Shown: in pieces, positions 44,801 to 55,215 of the stretch
Layout of the letters: each line of letters begins with the position of its first letter
Position numbering within the stretch: position 1 is the first letter of the stretch
NCBI GenBank assembly: GCA_011037195.1
Contig: JAAEAF010003168.1
Coordinates: 48,782-112,781 of the forward strand
Direction: 5' to 3'
Source: Triatoma infestans
Taxonomy: Eukaryota; Arthropoda; Insecta; Hemiptera; Reduviidae
Length of the DNA: 64,000 nt
The notes under the pieces: generated by a model
The model's database searches: none
Told to the model about the DNA's origin: nothing
Seen by the model: only the letters and a program-made list of their open reading frames with translations
Translations under genes and position numbers: made by a program

Positions 44801-47529
44801 GATGAAGGACATAATGTAATTTAATCTCCATAAGGACACAGGACCTCCTAAAGAAAGTTCTGCACTTAGTCCACCGATATGCCCACCACCACCTTGCTGA
44901 AAGTCAGCTCATATGAGCTTGTCTCATTAAGGAACGCCAGATCTGAGGCAAGAGAGATCTCCCATTCCGGGATCAGCGCCAAATTTTATTAATATTTGCG
45001 ATCACAATACTCACATTCTCCAAGAAGGTGAACGGTGTATCTTCCTTTTGGCCATTTTTTTCTACAGAATAGATCCGAAGTGAGATCCATACTAAAAGCT
45101 TCCTAAAATACAGTATTTTACTTCTTAAAATACTAAATGCTTCCTTAAAAGGCAGTAGCCAAAATGCTGTAGCCAAGGCAGTGATTCTCCTTGGCTCCTT
45201 GCTATTTTGCCACGGATTGTGCGAGTCTCCGAAGGACACTCTAAGCAAATTTTGGAATGCCTCTGCCCCGCCATGTTGTTCAATACAGTGTTTGTTTCCT
45301 TGTGAGCCATTTCTCAATAACCCCACAGACGGTCGTGGGGTGCGGAAATGCGCGTCGTGAGATGCGCTCCTTTCCCAAGTGTCGGCCTCTTCATTTGTCG
45401 ATGAGCTTGGTCGTGGAGCTGGCCTGGCGGCTATATTGCGAATACTAACGATCCGTTACAACAGATCGCCTTTTGCGATAAAATAGACCATACAAAGTCT
45501 GGAAAATAAACAAACCAAGGTTTTTCTGACCAACACTGCAAAGAATACGAAATACCATTTAGAATAAGCAAAACTTGTCTAACGCCTTTGCCGGAAAAAA
45601 GGAAAATACGCGGAACTAAGAGAGGAAACTTTGAAGATGTGGCATGCGGAAAAAGTATTTATCTTCTTCTAGTTCTCCGCTGGCTTGATCTCAAATTGCC
45701 TCACCACAGCATTAAAACGCCCCAGTATACACATTTTATTGCAGAAATCAGTCATCCTCAATACATGTAGAATCGGGTGGCAATTTTGTCACATATCCCA
45801 GTAGAATAGCAGAGCGCTTGTTGGAAGTCTGCTCTAAACTTCATAATAATACATTTATTGAAAAGAAATTGACATAATAGCAATGTTAAAAAAAATTCTT
45901 AAGACTTCTACTTTCCGCAGTTTTCACAATTGTGACCGACAAATTTTCTAAAAATTTTGACGTATTCTCAATGTTTGCCTTTTTTAATTTCAATAAATGT
46001 GCTAATTTCAGTGTGAGAGGCCTTCTCGCTAGAAAGTAATCAGCATATTGGTTAATTAAAACTAATAGAGCATAAAATATATACCGAATTTGGGAGAAGA
46101 AATTCAAAGAAAGATTGTAATTTTATATTACAGAGTTCAAAAATTCGATCATAAAACTGTCACTTCAAAATTCATGAAAATGAATTCCACCGAACAAATT
46201 TTTATTCTGTATAACTATAAAAACAGAATTCCCGTATTAATATCACATACTGTCAACTATTTTTATCTTCTCTAACTGCTGTTAGAGGAAGTTCCTAATC
46301 GTGCCAAATTTTCGATATCGAGTTTTCACCAGAAATATATGTTTTGAAGTCTACTGAGTCAAAAAGAGTAGTTTTTAGAAAATGGTCTGTGTGTGTGTGT
46401 GTGAACAGCATTGCTCGTATTTAATATTTATTCAAAATATAAATACACTACTTCAATTTCGTATGGCTCCACAGCCCTTGAAGGACCAAGGAAAACTAGT
46501 TAAAATAGATGATTTAATATTGTATTTACCCTGTAAATATTGTCGTCTGCTGTTCTCTTGATGAACTTACATGCTTTGGCAAGTCCTATACCAGGCAAAG
46601 ATGGCAAATAATCACAACCACTTAATATGCACATATACCTGAATTTGTCTAATGAAAACTGATCCGAAGGCAGTTTCATGGCAAGTGGTATTAAACTTTG
46701 ATCAACTAATAATCCATTACCGCAAAGATCCATTTTGAATAGTACCTAAAGAAACGAGTGCCCTTAATAGTAAAATGTATCTATTCCTTCAAATCTATCG
46801 AGAAAAGTTGTCTAAAAACCCGGATAGGAATTAATATTATCTACCTTTTTACATCCAAATAGCAGCAAATCGGAATCTTCTGTGATAACCAACTGTGCTA
46901 CTCCATTAAGGCTAAAATAAGCCAACTGGGCATCGGCCTCGTAAGGAGCTACAATACAATCAACACCTGCATTATGACATCTTTCCATCAAAGCAGATGC
47001 CATTTCGTGTGTCACATCTACACAACGTCTGATTAAACTACGTGCTTCGTCTACACGATCAGCTCTCAATAATTCTGCAGCTTTCTTACGATTTGTATCA
47101 CGTCGCCTACAAAAAATTATAATAAAAAAAATATCAAAACAGAATATCTGGTTCAGTTATAATGAAGATTAAATGAACCTACTCTTTCCTAACTTTTTCA
47201 GTTTCCGCTTTAGCAGGCAAATGTCGTCCATCGAACACCAAGATAGGCTTAATATTATGTGATAGTAACATATTAACAAATTTCATACAGTAAACCACAT
47301 ATCTGAAAAACATATAAATGAGTATAGGAACATTAATGTGATCGGACGAAATTTACTAAGAAACTCACTGGTCAGTTTGTTCTCCTCTTGCTAATTTCTC
47401 AGCACAAGAAAAAGCACCTTTATGAAGCCAACAATATGTATCCACAGCTACAGTACATCCAGAATACTGTGATATGTTTACTGGTTTGGTAGCTTTTTCC
47501 AGAAAAGGTAATAAACCATTAATACCCAT
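29865..47529 (-). CDS. EXO1: Exonuclease 1 (nine exons)
   Basis: Exons (minus): 47529-47369, 47302-47183, 47106-46845, 46745-46530, 41372-41097, 40230-40041, 39953-39614, 39169-38674 and 30032-29865. Phases join without a break to give 742 residues. EXO1 is the 5'-3' exonuclease/flap nuclease of mismatch repair and DNA-end resection in the nucleus. The XPG N-domain starts [20 protein letters not shown]. The metal-binding acids are D30 (AVDTYCW), D78 (VFDGRHLP), E150 and D152 (APYEADAQ), D171 and D173 (TEDSDLL) and D226 ([16 protein letters not shown]2TH start). Exon 5 has the conserved [10 protein letters not shown] and ALGNLNPF. The long Ser/Lys/Pro-rich tail is typical and variable. The last exon ends in [10 protein letters not shown], which resembles a PCNA-binding box. 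Intron 4 holds a Penelope-like relic and intron 8 (8.6 kb) a full LINE. The last exon was assigned by splice site, phase and position and is the least certain. Confidence 0.9.
30174..30850 (+). repeat. RepA dispersed repeat, best near-complete copy
   Basis: About 680 bp. It begins AAATCTGGTGTGAAACACTC and has perfect 15-bp inverted ends: ACTTTCTCTTACTCC (30205-30219) and GGAGTAAGAGAAAGT (30832-30846). Inside are a CA microsatellite (about 30695-30718), a CTCAGGGGACCTCAAAACGG block and CGATATCGAAAATTTGACAC. No protein is coded. At least eight other partial copies occur in this window in both orientations, so it is probably a non-autonomous DNA element. It lies in EXO1 intron 8. Confidence 0.75.
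31401..31680. repeat. Inverted-repeat element with GAAGAAGGC...GCCGAAACGTCGG arms
   Basis: Opposite arms (about 31401-31503 and 31593-31680) match over most of their length: TGTTGTAAAATAGATGTTGAGG at the left is mirrored by CCTCAACATCCATTTTACAACA at the right. Each arm has GAAGAAGGCAA, a short loop and TTTGCC followed by GAAA or AAAA and CGTCGGTG. This is the same plan as P1 and P2 but with a different sequence. It lies in EXO1 intron 8. Confidence 0.7.
32080..32737 (-). repeat. RepA copy, left portion (interrupted by P2 and by the LINE)
   Basis: It starts at TTTTACTCGCGTAAAGGAAG and CGATATCGAGTTTTCATCGG, is interrupted by a P2 (about 32158-32335), continues through AAAATTCATTTAAGAGGGTTTG and GTTATGCTTTCC, and breaks at the LINE poly(A). 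It resumes beyond the LINE at 38458 with GTAATCTCCCATTCG and TAGTAAGAATTAT, matching the order in the 55040-55110 copy. Confidence 0.7.
32158..32335 (-). repeat. P2 element, single arm within RepA
   Basis: Minus-strand P2 unit from the GTCTGAAAAAACGCATCC start through CTGAAGATGGGCGAACGCCC, GAAACCGGTCGATGACCAC and the GGAACCAACCA end. No opposite arm is present. Confidence 0.75.
32834..36549 (-). pseudogene. LINE ORF2: endonuclease, reverse transcriptase, RNase H (frameshifted)
   Basis: Upstream part 36549-36013: an APE-type endonuclease starting [13 protein letters not shown], with ISETWF and GDFNIHH. Main part 35926-32834: RT with [18 protein letters not shown] (about residue 289), [35 protein letters not shown] and the YADD catalytic box (450-453 of this part); then RNase H with FTDGSK (D749), SAELLA (E784), FSDSQSA (D810) and [11 protein letters not shown]; then a C-terminal CNKC...H...CP motif. 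The only break is an 11-bp insertion at about 36013-36028, bordered by CTAGTT repeats, which shifts frame at [14 protein letters not shown]. Without it the ORF would be about 1,234 codons, a usual length. Confidence 0.9.
36772..38112 (-). CDS. LINE ORF1, zinc-knuckle (Gag-like) RNA-binding protein
   Basis: Intact, 446 residues from [10 protein letters not shown]. Three CCHC knuckles lie in tandem: C219-C222-H227-C232, C238-C241-H245-C250 and C257-C260-H265-C273. The preceding RRM-like region ([14 protein letters not shown]...) and the basic, Pro/Ser/Asn-rich tail are usual for ORF1 proteins of Jockey/I elements, which bind the element RNA and form the transposition particle. The stop lies about 220 bp before ORF2 starts, so ORF2 needs reinitiation or internal entry. 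Confidence 0.9.
   Translation of the reverse strand: MSDNSEGQVGIPPELEMKSALMKNAGMYNFGQNAKSDLRYRNYDKGPFHVILENINGNEIGISRLHPISMGKLLFLNHADIANNITNIKKIGRNRVRIELNSLTSANKLLESEVLKQKGCKVYIPTYLLERKGVIRGVDTDLSEQELKDIIKLPDGGHPEILSLRRIKRKIKDEKTGEFKFINTQSVFFTVRGQTLPTYVYIYYVSCEVHQYVQNVIQCRKCLRYGHFQDQCKGSVRCDKCGNKHDKTECQSNEIKCANCGANDHTASNQTKCPLFRKEKVIKQLMAENNIPYFDAKNFLNGNSYAASVHAPKLNNLQDFPSLNKTNLNNNNGTFGLTSFKRTIKRKRILSPPSPNICSKMDKDLFFQLPVSKNTPGGLISANPYSPPSQPNSVIGPNIQIGPDTSKDTVYETVYSIIRYIQSSDLKDLNEENLKSLIKDKIKQLN
38458..38580 (-). repeat. RepA copy, right portion beyond the LINE
   Basis: Continuation of the RepA copy 32080-32737 after the LINE. The duplicated target lies at its left edge. Confidence 0.6.
41500..43760 (+). 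pseudogene. Penelope-like element relic (RT + GIY-YIG)
   Basis: Broken plus-strand frames give, in order, [17 protein letters not shown] (about 42080), [20 protein letters not shown] (about 42313), [16 protein letters not shown] (about 42705), a degraded catalytic box [10 protein letters not shown] where a YVDD-type motif is expected, [30 protein letters not shown], and a GIY-YIG nuclease ([12 protein letters not shown], then stop, [31 protein letters not shown]). Many stops make it dead. It lies in EXO1 intron 4, opposite to the gene. A P1 unit follows 650 bp downstream. Confidence 0.85.
44417..44563 (+). repeat. P1 unit downstream of the Penelope-like relic
   Basis: It matches the 27489-27885 unit: GTGTGAGTGTGACAGAAACATT, CTCTCTATACGAACTTGGTG, CTCTGACGATGGATGAAAATCC, GCATGCTACGACGGATAAAA. 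The segment after ATCCGAAACC is shortened (CAGGAACAAATGG in place of the CGGTCAGG part). Confidence 0.75.
44620..45480 (-). other. GC-richer tract of unknown origin in EXO1 intron 4
   Basis: Composition stands out from the intron. A 117-codon minus-strand frame (45326-44973; [20 protein letters not shown], then [15 protein letters not shown] in another frame) and an overlapping frame at 45310-45125 look like a decayed coding sequence, but I cannot name the family with confidence. A processed pseudogene or a transposon fragment are the main options. Confidence 0.4.
46262..46420 (+). repeat. RepA end fragment with TG microsatellite
   Basis: TTTTCGATATCGAGTTTTCACC, ATATGTTTTGAAGTCTACTGAG, AGAAAATGGTCTG and then (TG)n follow the family order. 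It lies about 110 bp downstream of EXO1 exon 4. Confidence 0.65.
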
Positions 47530-48133
47530 ATTAAACCAGTAAAACTTTTAACTAAAAACTTTCATTAAAAAGAGCTAGCTGACGAGAGATGTTGAAATAC
47601 TTCACTGTATATCATGGATTCATTTTCCTCAAAGCGTTCATGACCACTCCGTACTTCATGCAAGAAGTCTCATTCCTGCTACCAGTCCTTTCACTGACAA
47701 TAACTTTCCCTCCATCTATCATTCTACCCTCGAAGTTTCAGCTGGCAAACTAGTTAGGTCTCGCTCCCGCTTTTCTATTAAAAGTATCTGATAACATTTC
47801 AGGATTGTATGTAAATTATCAGATCTAAATATTTTTTTAATTGTTCATTTCATTTTCAATTATTCTAATATACATAAAACTGAAGCTAATATTATATTCA
47901 CCATAAAAGAGAGGCGGGAATCATTCCTGTTCATGGCTGCAGTTGGATACTACTGCAATCTGGTGAGCAGCAGTGTAGACGTAGTGAAGGTAGCTTTGCA
48001 GAGGTTATTAACGAAAGGTTTGTAGAGTGTAGTATACTTAGGGGTTGTCGAGGTTTTTTTTTTCTGTTTAACAGTATTGCATTTCTTTATTTCTTGTTTG
48101 GGGTATCTGACGTTTTGTATTTATATAAAAAAA
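47530..48133. promoter_or_regulatory. Divergent promoter, EXO1 / ChaC, with E2F-type site
   Basis: 604 bp between opposite start codons. GGCGGGAA at 47913-47920 is a perfect E2F/DP consensus, about 380 bp from the EXO1 ATG and 210 bp from the ChaC ATG. S-phase control would suit EXO1. Transcription starts were not located. Confidence 0.55.
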
Positions 48134-50364
48134 ATGTCTCTGTGGTTATTTGGTTATGGTTCCTTAATCTGGAAAGCGGATTTTCCTTTTAACAGAAAAA
48201 TAAGTGGATACATACAAGGATTTGATCGTCGTTTTTATCAAGCAAGTACAGATCATCGTGGGATACCTGAAAAGGTTGGTGTATATGTGTAGATTTTTAG
48301 TTACCGATTTTTATATTGTAATTTCACGTGTGGCACTTCTTTTTTTGGAGTGGGTCAAGGTTTTATAGTAACATTTTAAGTTATAAAACATTTAAATTTG
48401 ACAACTCATTGTGAGCAGCTAATGCTTCCATAGTGAGATATCTAAAGAAGAAGAAGAAGAAGAAAAAAAAAAGAACACGTAGATAGCAAATAATAGTTTG
48501 CCCTCTTTTTGACAGTGCACTGAAATCCAAAATATTTGTTCCAGCCTGGACGCGTAGTGACATTGTTGAACAGTGAAGATCCTGAAGTAAGTCCTAAATT
48601 TTGTTAATATTGATCTTTTACTGTAGTTACAGAATTATTTGCCTCCATACATTTCTTATATAACAGCACGACTGCAATATTCAAAATTAATCATCTTTTC
48701 CTGTTCCGACAGGCCAAAGTATACGGGATGGCTTATGAGATTGTAGAAGAAGAAAGGCCAAAAGTGGAACAATACTTAGACTTTCGTGAAAAATGTGGAT
48801 ATTCAAAGATTAGTGTATCATTTTTTCCCTATGACTCAGGTAATTTCAGTCTTTAAAAATGAAAAAGGTACTTCTCTCCTACCACTTTATATTGTGTTAT
48901 GCTTTTTTCCACAGTAAGTCGATCTGGGCTCTTAATCTATTCATAACTTGCCTACCATTGTAACTTAAAAACCCGTAATTTCCAGATTCCTCCTAGAGTA
49001 CACTCCTCCAGTTTTATCAGTTATAGAGCGCTTTTTCTTGGATTCCAATATTTTTTTTTCTGTTTTTCTGGTCCGTTGACTCCTTATCGTATAAAATCTT
49101 CGTAGATGTACCTCGCAGAAGGGCAGATGCCCTTTTTATCAATAGAAATTTTAAAAGTCTACGCTACATTTTTTAAATGAAGCAAAACAAAAAGCTCTTA
49201 TAAATAGATTTACAAAAGCTAAGTTTTCGACTTAATTAATAAAAAGATGAACTAATGAAACAAAAAAACTTCTTATAAACATGTCAGCGTTTTTTAGCAG
49301 TAAGATACAACTGCAATCTTACTACAATTATAAAAATACAACTTTCTCTCACAAGTTTTCTTCAAATTCTAGATAATCAATTTTCCTCATGGTTATATCG
49401 ATTGTGGAACCAAGCACTATAATAAATAGTTAGTCTCTTAACATTTACTGGGATATTTACTTTAGATATATGTCAATCAGTTTGCTTTAAAAAAAAAGTT
49501 TAGAACAAGTCTTTAAGGCCAGACTATAATTTTCTGCAATATTGATTTACAAGATTTGCAAATATGCTTTCTATCAGATTCGTCTGCTGATATTGGATAA
49601 GATTTATATTAAATTTTTTATATTAAGTTCTCCTCTTAAGCAGGATGTAGGCATCTCTGTCTGATCTATAAACACGATCAGCACATTTGCACTAAGTAAG
49701 GGCTTGTCCAGGAATGTTGTAAAGTTGTTCAGAGTTGTTGCTGATTATGTTTCTAGACCAAAAACTTGGATTTTAGCGAACCACCAAAAGGCAAACTTAA
49801 ACCACTAGCGCACCTAATTCTCTCACACATATCCATTATACCCTTCAAGAACGGTTGCATTCCGCCTACACATAAAAGTAGATCGCGTAGGTATCCATAC
49901 AATAGCTTCTATAGGTGGCATTGTATTTGGCTGAAAGCCACTTTCTCTACATATGCTACTAGGTTCTCTCTTATAATGTCTCTCTTCTGTTTAAGTTTTT
50001 ATAACATGCCATTTATCTACTAATTAATTCATTTGTAATTATTCTAGAATAACACTCACCTTTTATTACTTCCATTTTTTTTACAGGCGGTGATCGTCTA
50101 GAAAATATTGAAACAAAACCAATGAAGGTGATCACCTATATTGGTTTACCAACAAATGAATGGTATTTAGGACCTGCACCATTAGATGATATTGCCGCAC
50201 AAATAGCATCCTCTCAAGGCCCAAGCGGTACTAACGCTGAATATCTTTTTAAATTGGCCGCCGCTGTACGCAGTTTAGCACCTTCAAATTATGAAGATAA
50301 ACATTTATACAATTTAGAAAGTGCCGTTCAACATTTACTCAATTCTGAAAAAAATGGTAGCTGA
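48134..50364 (+). CDS. CHAC2: ChaC-family glutathione gamma-glutamylcyclotransferase (four exons)
   Basis: Exons 48134-48274, 48545-48586, 48713-48839 and 50087-50364 give 195 residues with consistent phases (0, 0, 1). The start [14 protein letters not shown] holds the substrate-binding YGSL motif (8-11). [10 protein letters not shown] supplies the catalytic Glu (E87). The C-terminal half has the family signature [20 protein letters not shown] and NAEYLFKLA. Enzymes of this family cleave glutathione to 5-oxoproline and Cys-Gly in the cytosol. The length is close to vertebrate CHAC2 (184). The CHAC1/CHAC2 distinction is not certain for an insect single copy. Confidence 0.92.
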
Positions 50365-50397
50365 TTTTTTGTGCCAGTTTTGTAGTCAGTCCTCTCA

Positions 50398-50403
50398 AAT
50401 AAA
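50398..50403 (+). terminator. Poly(A) signal of the ChaC gene
   Basis: AATAAA 34 bp after the stop codon, overlapping a second AATAAA four bases on. Confidence 0.6.
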
Positions 50404-51854
50404 TAAATTAACGTTTTCTGTTACCAGTGATAAATTGTGAGCGTGAAATATAAAACAGCACTAGGGTATTTTTATTTATTACATTTAAATTGCATTAAAA
50501 TAGATATATTTCTTTTGTTTAGGTTCATTTAGGCTCAGCACTTTAAGACAAATCAAATAAAAAATAAAACAAATATATTGTATATTATATAATTTTTTTT
50601 AATTTGTATGTTTAATTAAATAAAAATGGGGCACTTTCATTAGCAGAATTTGTAAAATATTAATTTTTTGATAAAACAAAAAAAATGGAAAGAGTGCGCG
50701 GTAAAATGAAATACACTGCCACTCTTATTTATATTATATTTATACAAAACATCTATTTAACAAATATTTGTATTTAATAATTTATTTGAATGCTTTTTCT
50801 TCTATGGTAGGTACATCTAAATTCATTGAAACCTTTTCTAAATATGATGTTAATACTAGCTAGTAAAAAGTGATATACCATGTTTAAAAGAGAATTAATT
50901 TAAAAAATATGTTTACATAATCATCGTCTATTTCTCTCCTTATTTTCTCAACAGAAAGGAAGAATTAGAGAAACAATTAAAAAGAATAGTATTTATTTAG
51001 ATTTATTAATGTTTTGTTTGGTGAAAAGATGAGAAAATAACAAAAACATTAGTATGTAGTATTTACAGCTTTTCTTTACTGACATTCTGATTAACAAGTT
51101 ACTTTTTTTTAAACTTGGAATCATTACATTAATATGGGAGTGTAACTGTAGAAACAATTGATGTAGTAATGGAAGAGTGCTAACCATAACCGTTCAATCC
51201 TGGACGTTCATGTAAATGTTTCAAAGTTATACGGTGATGGTCTTTTACTGTGTAGTGACGTATTCGAGAATGTATAAAAAAAGTCCCCATAGTCATGACA
51301 TTCTCGTTTATCAGATTTTTGATCGAAATCTTCATATCCAATCACCTGCCGTTCCTCAGCAGGAGAACAACTTTCTGCGACTTTTCATTTTTGAGATACA
51401 CAAACACACTGTACAAATTCACACAATTTGTAAAAAAAAATATATCTTTCTCATAATCAGGAAGCGTGAAAACCGTGATATCCAGTTCTAATTGGATAAT
51501 GCTAACAAAAGATACTAAATATTGCCTTCTTCTTTTGCTAGTAACTATGCTATTTAAACAGATTTTTAAAAATCTTACCTGTATAAACTTGATTTGTCTC
51601 ATTCCCTGCCAGTTTTATTAAATATTGGGTTTACATGAATTTGGCAGTCTTTATATGTTAATTTCTATTGATTTTTATGTTAATATATATATATATTATT
51701 CTGTGTGTGTGTGGATGTTTTAAAAATTACTTCAATGTCTGTAGGATGAAAGGAGCAATGAAAGAAATGATATCGTTGAATTTCTTGTTAAAACTATTTA
51801 TTTAAATCATAAGTATTTACAGTCAATGCGAGGATTCTAGATCTAAAAAAAATT
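50404..51854. other. Intergenic, nothing recognised
   Basis: AT-rich. The overlapping frames at 51216-51602 show no family resemblance. A TA run lies at about 51684-51698. Confidence 0.4.
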
Positions 51855-52218
51855 AAACAGGCAAAAAATTAGTTGGCTGGGGCCAAAGAAGATACTTTTT
51901 ATTTTTAAAAGTTTATTCGACATTTCGGTCACCTTTGGTGTACTTCCTCAAGAATCGGGTTTCTAGTGTGGACACCAAAGGTGTTTTTTTCTCCACACTA
52001 TTCGGGCGGTCTCACACCCGCCCAGAGAAGCCATCGACTTGAGAAAGAAAAGAGCGAAAGAAAATTCCTGCCCTCCCTCCCTCCACCACCCAACTCAAGT
52101 AAGTAGCGCGGAAACACGCTATCCAAAGGAACCTGATACAAGTAAGCATTCTACAAAAGATGTCCGAAAAATAAAAAGTTACTTCTTTGGCCCCAGTCAA
52201 CTAATTTTTTGCTCGTTT
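51855..52218. mobile_element. Palindromic element with about 50-bp terminal inverted repeats
   Basis: The left end (51855-51906) includes GCAAAAAATTAGTTGGCTGG and CCAAAGAAGATACTTTTTAT; the right end (52170-52218) mirrors it with a few changes (CTTCTTTGGCCCCAGTCAAC). Internally, GAGGAAGTACACCAAAGGTG on the minus strand is followed by ACCGAAATGTCG, the same hairpin-GAAA plan as P1/P2. A GC-rich body (52000-52110) lies between the ends. No target duplication is clear. Confidence 0.7.
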
Positions 52219-53354
52219 GATTAACAATGGCCAAACATAACTATTGTTTATATTGAAAAAATAATTAACTTATGTGATATTTTGTTGTTGTTCATTTGTT
52301 GTTATAAAGCAAGATAATATTCCCACGATCTAGTGCGCTTAACCATTATGCTTAATGATATAGGCATAATTCTTAGAAAGACAAAATAAAAGACATCAAA
52401 TATATTGCATTTTTATAAAAGAAAAAAATTGAGAATACTGTCATAGCTAAAACATGATCGCTTTATGTACTTATTTTACATGAATCCATCCTACATTTTT
52501 GTTTTTATTATCGTTATGTAGAAAAAATATAATTTTAATATATAAAAAGTATTATATGTTGTTAATATGCATTAAATGTTTGTTAATACGAAAGAAATAA
52601 ATATTATTTTTTAATTTAATTTTATTTTTTGAACTTTTCATTGAAGCTCAGTTAATATTTGCTGTTATCATCGCTGATACCAGTTAACAGATTCAAGGTT
52701 AAGCTTTTACTGCATCAATTTAACAATTTCCCTGAAAGGCAAATAAACTTTGTTAAAACTCACATTAACAAAATCAACACAATGGTTACCACACAAAATT
52801 TTTTTAGTGGCATTTTTCAATTATCTACGAAAAGTGGATTGCATAAATTTGGATAGACACTATTTCTGACAGCGATTGACATGTATTAATCTAATTACTT
52901 TTCACTTTACGAATATCCTATTACGATTAATAACACTTCCGGTTAATATAACAAAATTATACAGTTAGGAAAACAATAAACTAACGAGCACATTAACTAC
53001 TCAGAATTTCCATGTTTTATTTTAACGATATTCCTCATGTACGTGAAATAGTATTTGTTAACTGGAAATGAAGCATATTATAACGAAGCAAGATAGTAAA
53101 GGCTTATCAGCTATCATCTGCCAGCTTCCTGCAGCTAGAAATTCGTAAGTATTACTAGTAAAGTAATACAACATTTTTCACAATCATTGTGTTCAACATA
53201 CTGCAGCAATGATTTGCATGGTAATGATTTCAAGGGCTCATTACCAGATTAAACTCATGTAAATAAAAGATAATGGATATAAATTTCTTTTATTAAGTGA
53301 AAACCTTAAATAAATCACATTATTAGCAGAATTTTTGAGAAGTTATGTATGCTT
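52219..53354. other. Intergenic, nothing recognised
   Basis: AT-rich, no open frame with coding character. Confidence 0.4.
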
Positions 53355-53440
53355 AGTGATTTTTCCGTGAAAGCCCGCTTCATTTCGGGTTATCGACAGA
53401 TTTTTGAAAGCTCGCCCAACTTCATTAGGTGTCTTTTCAT
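53355..53440 (-). repeat. P2 relic, highly diverged
   Basis: TTTTTCCGTGAAAGCCCGCTTC, then TTATCGACAG and GCTCGCCCAACTTCATTAGG follow the reverse P2 order (TTTTCCGTGGTAGCCTGCTTC, TCATCGACCG, TTCGCCCATCTTCAGG). Confidence 0.5.
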
Positions 53441-53449
53441 ATTCTGCCT

Positions 53450-55215
53450 AACTTTTCGTTATTGGTGTTAGAGGAGGTGTTGCATAAGAGCCACATTTCA
53501 TCCGAATACATTTTTTGTTATCTCCAGAAGAAAAAATAAAAGTGATATTTAGAAATTGGTCTGTATGTGTTTCTATAAAACTCAAAAACGAAAACAGCAG
53601 AAAGTTTGAACATGATGTTTCAATTACAAGCTCTGATGAGGATTCTGTAATAAAGTTCTAGTTAAAGTGGGCAAACTAGAATTATATCTTTACTGAAGAA
53701 GTCTTTCAGTTTCCCCATTTTTCTTGAAAAATGACTGCAACGATTTGTTCTTTAAACTTGACATACAACTTTTATCTGAAACATTTTTCCATGAAAGTTC
53801 ATTTTAGGTTTAGGGGGGTTAGATAGCGCTGTTAGATTTTCCTAAAAACTATCATTTGTTTATGTTGAATTTCCTCCAGCTAAATATTATTAATGATGAT
53901 TAAATGTTTCGCAAAAATGCCAAGTATCAATCAACATCGGCCAATCGGAAGTATCAATTTACTGGATAGAATTTCTGTTTTTCCCAATTATCCATTCCAA
54001 CGATTTCCTTTAAACATACAAAACCACGTACACTTATAATGATATAAAATATTTTTCTGAACAATTCATTTTTGTGGATTCCGGCTGAGCTGAATTTAGT
54101 CCTAAAACTATGAGAATAACTGTAAGGGGAAGTTATGTGACTGACTGTTTTACTCAAGATTTTTGGAAAAGTCCCAGTGCCAAACAAAAATATCATGGAA
54201 ACTCTATGTCTTGTTGTGGTTTTGTCCGCAAAGCTGGAAAGCATCAGAGATATTTTCCATGACAGCCTGGTTCTTTTTGTAGTCATCGACCGGATTCGGA
54301 CGTTCGACCACATCATTTAGTTGACAACTAAATTATCTAATAAATCATGGTATCAACTAAATTTGTTCTGTGCAAGTCTACGTTATCACACCGTTTGACA
54401 AAACATCGTGATGATGGGCGAATGCCCGAAACTGGTCGATGACCACAAAAACAAGCAGGCATGGAAAATATCTCTGAAACCCTAAATATGACTGTTTCTC
54501 TTAAGCATTTTTTGAGAGATTCCTAGATCGCCTTCCCATAGTTAGTAGCATAACTGTGGTCGTCTTGCTTAATAAAATTCCATCTGCGAACCTGATAATA
54601 AGGTTTTGGGCAAAATATATCAACGAAAAAAGTACCACTTCAGTGAATATATTTTTCACTTTTTTTTAAACTTGGTATACTAATCTACATTATACAACTA
54701 GCTACATTTTTTATTTGAAACATTTCTGCGGGAAAATTCATTTTAGGAGGGTTTCAGGGGAGGATTTGGACGCTTTCCACTAGGTTATTTTAATTTATAA
54801 TACGATTCTACCACCCATATAATATCAGTCACCCATTAAATATTGCTAAAGAAAATCTGTTGACCGGAAGTGCGACTTTACTGAACAGTTTTTCAGTTTT
54901 CTACGATTTTCTCCATAAAATCCGACGATTTCATTGAAATTGTTATTGTAACTACTCATACAGAGACCTATCATTTTTGGTTTTTCCGAAAAAATTCATT
55001 TAAGGGGGCTTTTGAGGGAGCATGAGTTTATGCGTTCCTAGAAAAAAGTCATTTTATAAAGTTCAGATTCTCCTATTTATGTATTGAGGGCGACTAAACA
55101 TGTAGTAAGAATTATATTTTTAAAGAGAATTGGTCAATAAATTATTAGACTGAATTAGAGAATAACTATGTAAATTGCAGTAAGAGAAAGTCGTGGTCTG
55201 GTGTTTTACACCAGA
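53450..55215 (+). repeat. RepA long, partly tandem copy
   Basis: Family blocks appear more than once: TTTATCTGAAACATTT at about 53770 and TTTATTTGAAACATTT at about 54710; GTTCATTTTAGGTTTAGGGG and TTCATTTTAGGAGGG; then the GTAGTAAGAATTAT block at 55109 and the terminal GTAAGAGAAAGTCGTGG near 55180. A P2 pair is inserted at 54208-54478. Two RepA units in tandem is the simplest reading. Confidence 0.6.
54208..54478. repeat. P2 inverted pair within RepA
   Basis: The left arm is reverse (GCTGGAAAGCATCAGAGATA, TAGTCATCGACCGGATTCGG) and the right arm sense (GATGATGGGCGAATGCCCGAA, ACTGGTCGATGACCAC). Both are diverged from the consensus. Confidence 0.7.

Noticed and set aside
49766..50023. 85-codon frame in ChaC intron 3
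   Set aside because: No family resemblance, ends just before exon 4, and no splice support; probably intron noise or an old repeat.
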